Below, piece by piece: positions 7,183 through 16,164 of a DNA stretch of 64,000 nt. The stretch is from NCBI GenBank assembly GCA_038202885.1, contig JBBREP010000001.1, forward strand, positions 124,001 to 188,000. Reading direction: 5' to 3'. The notes beneath the pieces were generated by a model, which was not told the DNA's origin, made no database searches, and saw only the letters and a list, made by a program, of their open reading frames with translations. The position numbers were made by a program, and so were the translations under genes. Origin of the DNA: JBBREP01 sp038202885 (GTDB taxonomy: Bacteria > Actinomycetota > Acidimicrobiia > IMCC26256 > PALSA-610). Position 1 is the stretch's first letter. Every line of letters starts with the position of its first letter.

Positions 7183-9777
7183 TCACTCGACCCTGATCGC
7201 GTCGAGCACATCGAGGCGCGCGGCCCGCCACGCCGGGAACACCGCGGCGAGCACTCCGGCTGCGGCTGCGATCAACGTGATCTGGACGAGCCGGGCCAAG
7301 GCTGGGTCGAAGCGGGTCACGACATTGTTGCGGTGCAACGCAACCACGAGCACCCAGCCGAAGAACAAGCCCATCGCGAGGCCGAGCAGGGTGCCGAACG
7401 TGGCGATCAGCACCGATTCCCACCGGATCGACGTGCGGATCTGGCGCCGTGATGCACCAACCGCGCGCAGCAAGCCGATCTCGTGGGTGCGTTCGTGCAC
7501 CGACAGTGCCAGCGTGTTGACGATCCCGATGAGCGCGATGATGATCGACAGACCGAGCAACCCGTAGATCAGGGCCAGGCCCTGATCGATCTGGTGTTCC
7601 TGGTCGTTCTTGAATGCAGCAAAGTCCTGCACGGTCGCGGTCGGGTAGTCGCGCAGCGCCACCTTGATCGAGTGGCGCGCCGGACCGAGCGCGACGCCGT
7701 CGCGCAGAATCGCGAGTGAGAAAAAGTCGACGGGCGTGGCGGCCACGCGGTCGAAGAGGTGGTGGGTCACGAGCAACGAGACGCGATTGAACACACGCTT
7801 CTCGAAGATTGCGCGCACCTCCAGCACCCGCACCGGTGGCTTGTCGAAGTGCACGTGCAACTGCGAACCAACATGGAGGTGGTGATCGTCGGCGAAGGAT
7901 CGCGACACCGCTATTCCGTTGTCGTCGACCATGCCCAAATTGCCAGTGACCGTCCCCAGTTTCACGAAGCGACCAACCTGGTGCACATCGACCGCCAGCG
8001 CGCCTTCGGGATCGCCTGGTCCCTTCGCCTTGACACCTTCTATGCGCATCGGAGCGAAACCAATGCCGATAGCAACATCGACATCGGGCACCGCGGCCAC
8101 GCGCTTGGTGACGTCGGGGCTGAGCGTGCCACCGGGGCTCGACGAACTGATGAAGTAGTCGGTCGCTCCGAGTTGCGTGTCGAGTGCTGTGGAGATCGTC
8201 TGCTTGAACGAGGCGCCGACGATGGTGATGAACCCGACGAGGGCGACGCCGAGTGTGAGTGCGACCGCGGTGAACGCGCTGCGCCGCGGGTTGCGCCGAG
8301 CGTTGTCACGGGCGAGGCGTCCGGTGATGCCGCGGAAGCGTTGGATCGGTGCACCGAGCGCTCCGATGAACGGTGCGATGAGCACCGGGCTCACGATGAA
8401 GACGCCGGCGAACACGGCCAAGGCCCCGAACGCGGCGTACAGCGTGTTGTTGTGGATCGACGAGAACAGCCCGAACAACAAAGCGGCGACGCCAATTGCG
8501 GTCGTGACGCACCCGGTGATCGCCCGTCGCCGCAGTGGCAGCGGTTGTTCGATCGCCGACTCGCGCATCGCTGCGACCGGCGCGATGCGCGCGGCACGCC
8601 TACTCGGTACGAACGCTGCCGTCACGGTGACCACCGTGCCGATGATGAGGCCGAGCGCGACGGTACGGGGCTGTACGACGACCGAGCCGCCCGGCAGTGA
8701 GAGTCCGACCGCGTCGAGGATCGCACGTAACCCGACGGCGAGCCCGATACCTCCGGCGACACCTATCGCGGAGCCGAGCAGGCCGACCACGAACGCTTCG
8801 ATACGTACCGAACGGCGCACTTGCGACGGCGAGGCTCCGATCGCGCGCAACAGGGCGAGCTCACGGGTGCGTTGCGCGAGCACGATCGTGAAGGTATTGA
8901 AGATGATGAACCCACCGACGAGGAGCCCCACGGCGCCGAAGACCGTGAGAAAGATGTAGAGGAAGTTGAGGGCCTTGCGGATCGCGTCGGACTGTTGCGT
9001 GCGGTATTGCGCACCGGTGAGAACTTCGACGCGCTGTAGCCGCAAGCGGGCAGCAATACGGTCGTGTAACACGGTGGCCGACACGCCTGGATCGGCCCTC
9101 GCCAGTACGTGTTGGTAGCGGCCCGGCAAGCCGGTGATGCGTTGCACTTCGCGCGTGGTGAACAACGCACCCGTCGCGCCCAGTGGCCGGTCGACGCGAC
9201 CGAATCGAGCGACACCCACGAGGGTGTAGCGCGTGGCGGGGCGGGGCGCGGCGTTGACGAGCACGCGGGTTCCGGGCACGAGGTGGCCCTCGCGCGCCGT
9301 CGCCGCATCGACGACGATCTCGGTGTCGAGGCGCGGTGGGCGCCCCTGCGTGATGCGCCACGGGTTGAGCGTCGGATCGTCGGACCAGTTGAACGCGAAC
9401 TGTGGCGTGCCCGCGGCACCGCCGATCGCCTTGCCGTCGCGTCCGATGACGGTGACCGGCTGATCGGCCTGCGTCTGGATGTCGCCGACGGCGTTGGCGA
9501 CGCCGGGAACGGTCCGCACGGCATCGAGCACCGACTGCGGAATCGGTTCGCGCAAGTCGGCGTTGTCGGGCCCACCGAGCGTGCGCGAACGAACGCCCTG
9601 CACGACCGCATCGGTGCCGCTGGTGATCTTGGCGAACAGATCGTCGAACGCGGCCTTGATGGTGTCGGTGATGACGAAGGAACCAACGAGGAACGTGATG
9701 CCGAGAACGATCGCGACACCGGTGAGCAGGAAGCGGACGATGTGTGCGCGCAGCCCCCGCAGTGTGATTCGGAGCAT
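7183..9777 (-). CDS. FtsX/MacB-type ABC transporter permease
   Basis: This large permease of 864 residues has one N-terminal membrane helix (ITLRGLRAHIVRFLLTGVAI), a MacB-like extracytoplasmic domain, and two FtsX-type three-helix bundles. The first FtsX bundle contains FIIFNTFTIVLAQRTRELALLRAIGAS; the second, at the C-terminus, contains IVNTLALSVHERTHEIGLLRAVGAS. It would pair with the ATPase encoded immediately upstream and probably exports or extracts lipoproteins or peptides rather than importing solutes. ATG 9777 begins the membrane helix; the frame upstream to 9894 overlaps the ATPase gene. It is the last gene of the lgt-ATPase-permease operon. Confidence 0.92.
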   Translation of the reverse strand: MLRITLRGLRAHIVRFLLTGVAIVLGITFLVGSFVITDTIKAAFDDLFAKITSGTDAVVQGVRSRTLGGPDNADLREPIPQSVLDAVRTVPGVANAVGDIQTQADQPVTVIGRDGKAIGGAAGTPQFAFNWSDDPTLNPWRITQGRPPRLDTEIVVDAATAREGHLVPGTRVLVNAAPRPATRYTLVGVARFGRVDRPLGATGALFTTREVQRITGLPGRYQHVLARADPGVSATVLHDRIAARLRLQRVEVLTGAQYRTQQSDAIRKALNFLYIFLTVFGAVGLLVGGFIIFNTFTIVLAQRTRELALLRAIGASPSQVRRSVRIEAFVVGLLGSAIGVAGGIGLAVGLRAILDAVGLSLPGGSVVVQPRTVALGLIIGTVVTVTAAFVPSRRAARIAPVAAMRESAIEQPLPLRRRAITGCVTTAIGVAALLFGLFSSIHNNTLYAAFGALAVFAGVFIVSPVLIAPFIGALGAPIQRFRGITGRLARDNARRNPRRSAFTAVALTLGVALVGFITIVGASFKQTISTALDTQLGATDYFISSSSPGGTLSPDVTKRVAAVPDVDVAIGIGFAPMRIEGVKAKGPGDPEGALAVDVHQVGRFVKLGTVTGNLGMVDDNGIAVSRSFADDHHLHVGSQLHVHFDKPPVRVLEVRAIFEKRVFNRVSLLVTHHLFDRVAATPVDFFSLAILRDGVALGPARHSIKVALRDYPTATVQDFAAFKNDQEHQIDQGLALIYGLLGLSIIIALIGIVNTLALSVHERTHEIGLLRAVGASRRQIRTSIRWESVLIATFGTLLGLAMGLFFGWVLVVALHRNNVVTRFDPALARLVQITLIAAAAGVLAAVFPAWRAARLDVLDAIRVE

Positions 9778-9802
9778 TAGTGACGGCTGTTGTTGTGGTG
9801 CA

Positions 9803-10549
<747 letters not shown>

Positions 10550-10558
10550 GGGGTCAGG

Positions 10559-11431
10559 CTAGGACGAGGCCGTCGGGAGCGTGTCGTCGAAGGGCGGCGC
10601 CGCCGCTGGTGCGGTTTCTTGCACGCTGCCCGCAGGGGTCGCGGTGCGGCGCCCAAGGCGCACGAACCACGCCGCGCTCACCACGCACAGTGCGGCCGAC
10701 AACAGCGCGTTGAAACGGACGCCAAAGACCCTGGTGGCGGGATCGCTGCGCAACAACTCCATGAAGAACCGTTCAAATGTGTACATGGCCACGTAGAGCG
10801 TGAACGATTGGCCCCGGCGCAACCGACCGCGCCGTTCGAGCAGCACGATCGTCGTGAAGATCACAAGACACCAGACGGATTCGTACAGGAACGTCGGTTG
10901 GAACGTGGCGAACTGCTTGTAGATCTCAGGCCGATGGGCGACATCGATCTCCAGGCCCCACGGCCAGGTGGTCGGTCGCCCGAAGAGTTCCTGGTTGAAC
11001 CAATTGCCCCACCGCCCGATCGCTTGCGCGAGCGCCACGGCGGGACCGATCGCATCGAGCAGCAGCATGGTGTCGTAGTGGCGCTTCCGGGCGATCCAGA
11101 TGAGGGCAATGGCGCCGCCGCCGACCGCGCCCCAGATCGACAAGCCGCCCTGCCAGATCGCGACCGTGCCGACGATGCCCTTGTCGTGCCAGTTGTAGCC
11201 CGTGAACAGGTGGTACACCCGAGCGCCGATCACGCCGGCGACCACGATGGCAGTCGCAGCGTCGCCGATTGTGCCGCGGGCGAAGCCACGCTTGGCGGCG
11301 CGTGGTTCTGCGACACGGATGGCCACGACCACACCGATCGCGAGCATCAACCCGTACGCGTGCAGCGGCAGCGGGCCGATGTGCACGATGCCGTGCTTGG
11401 GGCTGGGGATGAAGGCGAGCAGTGAGGTCAT
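10559..11431 (-). CDS. lgt: Prolipoprotein diacylglyceryl transferase
   Basis: Lgt attaches diacylglyceryl from phosphatidylglycerol to the lipobox cysteine of prelipoproteins in the membrane. It is 290 residues with seven predicted helices. The signature GRWGNWFNQELFG is present with the essential Arg and Asn, along with FQPTFLYESVWCL. The lipoprotein at 26569-27096 is a possible substrate in the same window. Being first in an operon with an ABC exporter of the lipoprotein-handling type is suggestive of a functional link, but that is inference. Confidence 0.95.
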   Translation of the reverse strand: MTSLLAFIPSPKHGIVHIGPLPLHAYGLMLAIGVVVAIRVAEPRAAKRGFARGTIGDAATAIVVAGVIGARVYHLFTGYNWHDKGIVGTVAIWQGGLSIWGAVGGGAIALIWIARKRHYDTMLLLDAIGPAVALAQAIGRWGNWFNQELFGRPTTWPWGLEIDVAHRPEIYKQFATFQPTFLYESVWCLVIFTTIVLLERRGRLRRGQSFTLYVAMYTFERFFMELLRSDPATRVFGVRFNALLSAALCVVSAAWFVRLGRRTATPAGSVQETAPAAAPPFDDTLPTASS

Positions 11432-11577
11432 TGTGTCGAGCGTCGAGCAAGCCGAGGTGGCGCGGTGGCGAGGTGGCGCGGCGTCGCTCCGGGCGCCTGC
11501 GACCGAGCGATGCTACCGCCGAGGTCGCAGCCGCATCGGCGGGAACCGTTCGGGGCCCCCAAGCGTCAAGTCACACG

Positions 11578-12120
11578 ATGATGGATGACGGTGTGCCTGC
11601 CGCCACACTGCAGGGCATGTTGACGACCAGGCCAGTCGCCGAGCCCACGGGACCGGGCGAGGAGAGCGTGTGGGATTATCCGAGACCGCCACGCATCGAG
11701 CCCTGCGCGGCGCACATCGCGATCGTGCTCGGTGGCGTGACGATCGTCGATACACACGCTGGGTATCGGGTGCTGGAGACCTCGCATCCACCGAACTACT
11801 ACGTGCCGATCGATGCGTTCCTCGACGGTGCGGTCGTGCGCAGCGACGGGGCGTCGTTCTGCGAATGGAAGGGGCGCGCCACGTACTACACCGTGCGCGG
11901 CGGCGATCGCAGCGAGGCGGGTGCGGCGTGGGGATACGAACGTCCGAGTCCGGCGTTCGCTCCGCTCGTGGGTCACGTGACCGTCTATCCCGGCCGCATG
12001 GATGGCTGTTTTGTCGACGGTGAGCGCGTCGTGGCCCAACCGGGCGAGTTCTACGGCGGATGGATCACCGCGGCGATCAAAGGCCCGTTCAAGGGTGGGC
12101 CGGGTTCACGCGGTTGGTAA
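11578..12120 (+). CDS. DUF427 domain protein
   Basis: This soluble protein of about 180 residues has a single DUF427 beta-barrel domain: ESVWDYPRPPRIEPC, then GGVTIVDTHAGYRVLETSHPPNYYVP, and the C-terminal YPGRMDGCFVDGERVVAQPGEFYGGW. The domain is common in actinobacteria and sometimes found with glutathione or mycothiol chemistry, but no reaction is established. Starts at 11578, 11581 or 11617 are possible; none has a strong ribosome-binding site. It stands alone, divergent from lgt and convergent with the Fpg-like gene. Confidence 0.82.
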   Translation: MMDDGVPAATLQGMLTTRPVAEPTGPGEESVWDYPRPPRIEPCAAHIAIVLGGVTIVDTHAGYRVLETSHPPNYYVPIDAFLDGAVVRSDGASFCEWKGRATYYTVRGGDRSEAGAAWGYERPSPAFAPLVGHVTVYPGRMDGCFVDGERVVAQPGEFYGGWITAAIKGPFKGGPGSRGW

Positions 12121-12170
12121 CCGAGCCGTGGCCTGCGGCCGGGCGGCGTTGTGCCGGACGCGGTGCCCCA

Positions 12171-12214
12171 AGCGGTTGTGACGAGCGGTTGTGACGAGCG
12201 GTTGTGACGAGCGG
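12171..12214. repeat. 13-bp tandem repeat, 3.4 copies
   Basis: The unit AGCGGTTGTGACG occurs three times in perfect succession, then five further bases. It lies between the convergent ends of the DUF427 gene and the glycosylase gene and is not coding. Replication slippage is the simplest origin. Confidence 0.9.
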
Positions 12215-12219
12215 CGTGC

Positions 12220-13077
12220 CTACTTGAGCAGGCGCGACATGCGGCGGTCGGCGAGCACCTTGGTCCCCGTCTGGCACGTGGGGCAGTACACGACCTCGTG
12301 CGATTCGTAGGACACTCGATGCAAGTCGGTGCCGCACGTCGGGCACGGCAAGCCGAACTTCCCGTGGATCTCGAAGTGTTCGCCGAGTTTTGGTTCTGAC
12401 AGCCCGCCGCGCCGTGTGCGTTCGCGCGCCAAACCGTCAGCGAGTACCGAGCTGATCGCGTCGAGAAGCGCGCGTCGCGACGTTGCGTCGAGCGATTTCA
12501 GTGCCGCAAATGGTGAAAGGCCCGCACGATGCAGGATGTCGTCGGCGTATCCGCGCCCGATGCCCGCGACGGTGCGTTGATCGCGCAGGATCGTGTGGAT
12601 GCGACGGCCGTCGGTACCCGTCGTGACGATGGCCTCGAACTCCGCTGAATCGGGCTCGGGTCCGAGCTTCGCGAGCGGTCCGTCGTCGCCCGCCGCCAGC
12701 AGCCACCAGCCCGCTTTGCGTTCGGTGCCGTGTTCGCGCAGCAACAGCGCGAGATCCGGCGCGGTGTCGGCTGCGGGGCCGAAGAGGAGTCTGACCGCGG
12801 CACCCTTCGGCTTGGTCTTCTTCGGTGGTGACTCGATGTCGAGGCGTCCGGCCTGTGACAAGTGCATGAGCATCCGCACGCCGTCTGCGAGTTCGAACAC
12901 GAGGTACTTGGCGCGCCGTCCCACCTTGGCGACGGGCGATCCGAACAGCGACTCGGGCGCGGGAGCAAACGTCTTCAGCGCGTGAAACGACAGCGGCGAG
13001 TAGCCCGTGAACACCCGGTCGCCGATCGCGTCGGTCAAACGTTCGGACAGTGCCTGCATCTGCGGGAGCTCGGGCAC
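12220..13077 (-). CDS. Fpg/Nei family DNA glycosylase
   Basis: This probably removes oxidised bases from DNA and nicks the strand. The N-terminal catalytic proline and glutamate are present (MPELPQMQ), as is the beta-lyase/phosphate lysine in GRRAKYLVFEL. The helix-two-turn-helix GIGRGYADDILHRAGLSP is normal. A C-terminal zinc finger uses CPTC and CPTC pairs, but the segment before the second pair reads YESHEVVY instead of the usual G-R-T-T-H-F type, so the DNA-contacting arginine seems replaced. Length 285. It follows the UbiB-like gene by 19 nt and is probably co-transcribed with it. Lesion specificity cannot be called. Confidence 0.88.
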   Translation of the reverse strand: MPELPQMQALSERLTDAIGDRVFTGYSPLSFHALKTFAPAPESLFGSPVAKVGRRAKYLVFELADGVRMLMHLSQAGRLDIESPPKKTKPKGAAVRLLFGPAADTAPDLALLLREHGTERKAGWWLLAAGDDGPLAKLGPEPDSAEFEAIVTTGTDGRRIHTILRDQRTVAGIGRGYADDILHRAGLSPFAALKSLDATSRRALLDAISSVLADGLARERTRRGGLSEPKLGEHFEIHGKFGLPCPTCGTDLHRVSYESHEVVYCPTCQTGTKVLADRRMSRLLK

Positions 13078-13096
13078 CTGCTGGCCTCGCCTGTGG

Positions 13097-14647
13097 TCAG
13101 CGCGGCCGTCGAAGGCGCCGGACGCGGCGTGTCGGATTCGCCTTCAGGTTACGGCGGATCGTCTCCCGCCGGTCCTGGACGTCGCGGTAGTTGAGCGTCT
13201 CGATCGCGGTGTCGACGCCGAGCGCAGCCTTGACGGCGTCGGGATCGAAGGTGACCCCATCGGGGTCGATCCCCATCTCCGCGGCGAGCCGCTCGCCGTG
13301 ACGCATCGCGATCTCGCGATGCACCGACTCGATCTCGCCGATGATGTCGAGGTCGGGCGCGAGCGTGGCGATGGCACCGTCGAGGAACATGAGGTTCTTG
13401 ACGAGCAGCATCAATACCTTCGGGATGCGTGCGCCGTAGCCCATGAGCTGCTTGGTCAAGTCGCGCAGTTCGTTCAAGAGTTCGTCGGGCGCAAGTTGCG
13501 TCGGATCGATCGGCGGACGGTCGAGCCCGAGGTCTCGGTACACACCGTCGAGATCCACGTCGGGTGGAAACGCTCCGAGGTCGCGCAGCGCCCGGAGCTG
13601 GCTGTGTACGTCGCCGGTGGTCGCTCCGACGAGCAGGAACAGGAACGCCAGGCGCTGTTTCGCGTCCATGCGGCCGGTGATGCCGAAGTCGAGCAGCGCG
13701 GTCCGACCGTCGGGGCGCACCAAGAGGTTGCCGCCGTGCAGGTCACCGTGGAACACGCCGTGCACCATCGCGCCTTCCATGAAGGCGACGAGACCCGAGT
13801 GCAGCACCGCTTCAGTGTCGACGCCGGCGTCTTTCATGCCAGCAACGTCGTCCCATGCGAAGCCGTCGAGGCGCTCCATGACAAGGACGCGCCGTGTGAC
13901 CAAGCGCGGGTGGGGCCGGGGCACGATCATGGCGTGCTGATCGGTTTCGGCGAGCACCCGGGCCACGTCGAGCATGTTCTCGGCTTCGAGGCGGAAGTCG
14001 AGTTCTTCGACGATCGTCTCCGCGAACACCTCGACGAGTGCCGGCGGGTTCGCGAGTGCGGCGACTGGGATGCGGCCGACGAGTTTCGGTGCGAGCCACG
14101 CCATCGCGCGAATGTCGTCACGGACGAGCTGTTGCACTCTCGGCCGCTGGACTTTGACGACGACCTCTTCGCCGGTGCGCAGTCGCGCTCCGTGCACCTG
14201 AGCGATTGATGCCGCCGCGATCGGTGTGCGGTCAAAGCGCTCGAACAGCACGTTGATCGGTTGACCGAGGTCGGCTTCGACAATCCGTTGCACGTGGTCG
14301 AAGGTCTCCGCCGGGACCCGGTCGCGCAGCAGCTTGAACTCACCGACGAGTTCTTCGGGGAACAGGCCTTCGCCCGACGACACGATTTGGCCGAGCTTGA
14401 TATAGGTCGGGCCGAGCGCCGCGAACGCCACCCGAAGACGGGCCGAGAGTGCGGTGCGGCGCGCCGATTGCTCGAGCCGGCGTTCCTTGATCGCCCAGAT
14501 CGCAAGCGCGCCGCCGACCCGACCGGCCACCGACGCCAACCGCCGTAGCGGAGGGCGGCGGTGGGGGTCGATGAGATCGGGCACCGAATCGCGTGCGGCC
14601 GTGCGCACGTGGTCGAGTCCGCGCCGCCACGCCAGGTCCTCGAGCAC
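13097..14647 (-). CDS. ABC1/UbiB/AarF family atypical kinase
   Basis: A UbiB-type protein-kinase-like ATPase of 516 residues. The family KxGQ motif appears as YIKLGQIVSSGEGLFP; the ADP-favouring alanine-rich loop is IAAASIAQVHGA; VVVKVQRP carries the ATP-binding lysine; catalytic loop FHGDLHGGNLLV and metal-binding LLDFGITGRMD follow. Two hydrophobic segments are possible near the C-terminus around KVLMLLVKNLMFLDGAIA. In bacteria the family supports isoprenoid-quinone or lipid homeostasis. The start could be later than 14647. It leads the operon with the Fpg-like gene. Confidence 0.9.
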   Translation of the reverse strand: MLEDLAWRRGLDHVRTAARDSVPDLIDPHRRPPLRRLASVAGRVGGALAIWAIKERRLEQSARRTALSARLRVAFAALGPTYIKLGQIVSSGEGLFPEELVGEFKLLRDRVPAETFDHVQRIVEADLGQPINVLFERFDRTPIAAASIAQVHGARLRTGEEVVVKVQRPRVQQLVRDDIRAMAWLAPKLVGRIPVAALANPPALVEVFAETIVEELDFRLEAENMLDVARVLAETDQHAMIVPRPHPRLVTRRVLVMERLDGFAWDDVAGMKDAGVDTEAVLHSGLVAFMEGAMVHGVFHGDLHGGNLLVRPDGRTALLDFGITGRMDAKQRLAFLFLLVGATTGDVHSQLRALRDLGAFPPDVDLDGVYRDLGLDRPPIDPTQLAPDELLNELRDLTKQLMGYGARIPKVLMLLVKNLMFLDGAIATLAPDLDIIGEIESVHREIAMRHGERLAAEMGIDPDGVTFDPDAVKAALGVDTAIETLNYRDVQDRRETIRRNLKANPTRRVRRLRRPR

Positions 14648-14716
14648 GACCGTCCACGGTCCGTGCTCGGAGAATCCGTAGTGATGATTATCGGGGTTGG
14701 GGGTGTTGGGCAGGAC

Positions 14717-15889
14717 TTAAGTCAACCCCATGCAGCGGTTTTCCCAAGGGCCGTAGCCCTGCCACTGGAACAACGTCCAGGCGACGAGGTCCTGGTCAGC
14801 GACGCTGGCGCGGGCGGGGTTCACGCCGACGAGGTCGGGCCGCTCGGCATGACGCGCACTGTTGTTCCACGTCGGTACGCCGAACTGGTACGCACCGAAG
14901 TAGTGGCCGTTCGGGTTGACGGCGGCGTACCCGTCGTCGTAGCCGGGCCCGTTCGGGCTCGACTCGTGGCGTCGGGTGCACACCAAGAACGCGTCCATGT
15001 GATTGACGGTCGGCGCGCCTTGCACCGTCCAATAGCCGTGGCTCGCAGCGGCCACGCCGACCGTGGGAGCGCTGGCCGCGTTCACGAGGTCGGCGGCGCT
15101 GAGATCGGCAGCGCCGAATGAGTTGACTGCACCGGTGCGCCGTGCGAGCAGATAGCCCGAACGGGTGGCCGAGATACCGACGGTGTCGTTGCCCGACGTG
15201 GCGCCGAACACCGAGCCGTGGAAGTGGGCGTCACCGAAGCTGAAGACGCCGCCGTCGGCGGCGGCGAGCCAGTAGCCCTTGCCGGTGCGGGTGGCGGCGA
15301 TCCCGATGATGGATGCTGCGGGGTGGAACGGCGCGGCGCTCCCGCGGTAGCGGGCGTCACCGAAGCTGAAGACGCCGCCGTCGGCGGCGGCGAGCCAGTA
15401 GCCCTTGCCGGTCGGGGTCGCGGCGATCGCGACAACGGGTTGGCTGAGTTGGACCGCACCGGCGCTGCCGTGGAAGTGCGCGTCACCGAAGCTGAAGACG
15501 CCGCCGTCGGCGGCGGCGAGCCAGTAGCCCTTGCCGGTGGGCGTGGCGGCAATGCCGCGCAGCCCGGCGTTGAAGGTCGATCCCGGCGTCGGCCCGACGC
15601 CCGGTGCACCCGCGTAACTCAAGACTTGGTTTGCCGACGCGGTCGGCGATGTTGCGTTGGCAGCCGCGGTGTTGGTCACGCCTGCGACGGCCGCCACGAG
15701 GAAGGCGGTCACCATGTGCCGTCCGACTCGTGCGCGTCGCGCTGTACTGCAGTGGTGGAGATCCCCTCGAGCACCGACGTGCTCGTTACCCGCGATCCCG
15801 GCGGGCACGGTGGCCTTGGTATCGATCGGCGGTGCCGTGGCACTGCGTCGTCGTGAACGTGTTGCGGTCTGCATTGTGGCGCGTCGCAT
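14717..15889 (-). CDS. Secreted repeat protein with Rpf-like transglycosylase domain
   Basis: A 390-residue exported protein. The start ATG 15889 has AAAGGA about 9 nt upstream, and a long positively charged leader precedes the hydrophobic stretch MVTAFLVAAVAGVTNTAAA. Three 42-residue repeats of the type GKGYWLAAADGGVFSFGDA and a decayed fourth follow; this repeat is widespread in Acidimicrobiia. The last 85 residues resemble the resuscitation-promoting-factor/lysozyme-like fold: FLVCTRRHES carries the likely catalytic glutamate, then GAYQFGVPTWN and LFQWQGYGPWENRC. It probably cleaves or binds peptidoglycan outside the cell. The repeats may be a beta-propeller-like wall or ligand-binding part (inference). 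Confidence 0.85.
   Translation of the reverse strand: MRRATMQTATRSRRRSATAPPIDTKATVPAGIAGNEHVGARGDLHHCSTARRARVGRHMVTAFLVAAVAGVTNTAAANATSPTASANQVLSYAGAPGVGPTPGSTFNAGLRGIAATPTGKGYWLAAADGGVFSFGDAHFHGSAGAVQLSQPVVAIAATPTGKGYWLAAADGGVFSFGDARYRGSAAPFHPAASIIGIAATRTGKGYWLAAADGGVFSFGDAHFHGSVFGATSGNDTVGISATRSGYLLARRTGAVNSFGAADLSAADLVNAASAPTVGVAAASHGYWTVQGAPTVNHMDAFLVCTRRHESSPNGPGYDDGYAAVNPNGHYFGAYQFGVPTWNNSARHAERPDLVGVNPARASVADQDLVAWTLFQWQGYGPWENRCMGLT
15228..15538 (-). repeat. Three identical 59-nt coding repeats
   Basis: Stretches at 15228-15286, 15354-15412 and 15480-15538 are identical at the DNA level and spaced exactly 126 nt (42 codons) apart inside the secreted repeat protein gene. Neighbouring repeat segments differ much more, so the identity points to recent duplication or gene conversion rather than only protein constraint. 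Confidence 0.85.
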
Positions 15890-16019
15890 CAGTGTGGTCC
15901 TTTCAATGAAGTCCAGCCCGGAGATCTCCGCCCCGTTCGCCCTGGTCAGGGCCCGGCGAGGGTAGGAAACGGTCGCGGCGCGCCCAGAACCGGGCGTAGG
16001 CCGATCGGCCCAGAGAGTG

Positions 16020-16048
16020 GTGTCAGACACATGTCAGAAAACGTCAGA
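16020..16048. promoter_or_regulatory. Candidate operator: palindrome plus phased GTCAGA repeats
   Basis: A perfect 11-bp palindrome GTGTCAGACAC at 16020-16030 is followed by two further GTCAGA units; the three GTCAGA starts are at 16022, 16033 and 16043, close to one helical turn apart. It lies between the divergent repeat-protein gene (start 15889) and the oxidoreductase gene (start 16165), a 275-nt gap with nothing else visible. A regulator site is inferred from symmetry and phasing only. Confidence 0.4.
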
Positions 16049-16164
16049 GCCCGCCGCACCCAACGGTCTGCGACACTGTCGCCGGTCATGGAAGATCTAC
16101 GAAGAAATTTCCGAATTGGGCGGAATGAGCCACGAATCGGGCCGCGGCGTGGCACGGTCGGACG

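Noticed and set aside
15228..15538. Regularly spaced repeats that resemble a CRISPR array.
   Set aside because: The spacing is exactly 42 codons, the repeats are in frame inside a coding sequence, and no cas genes are present.
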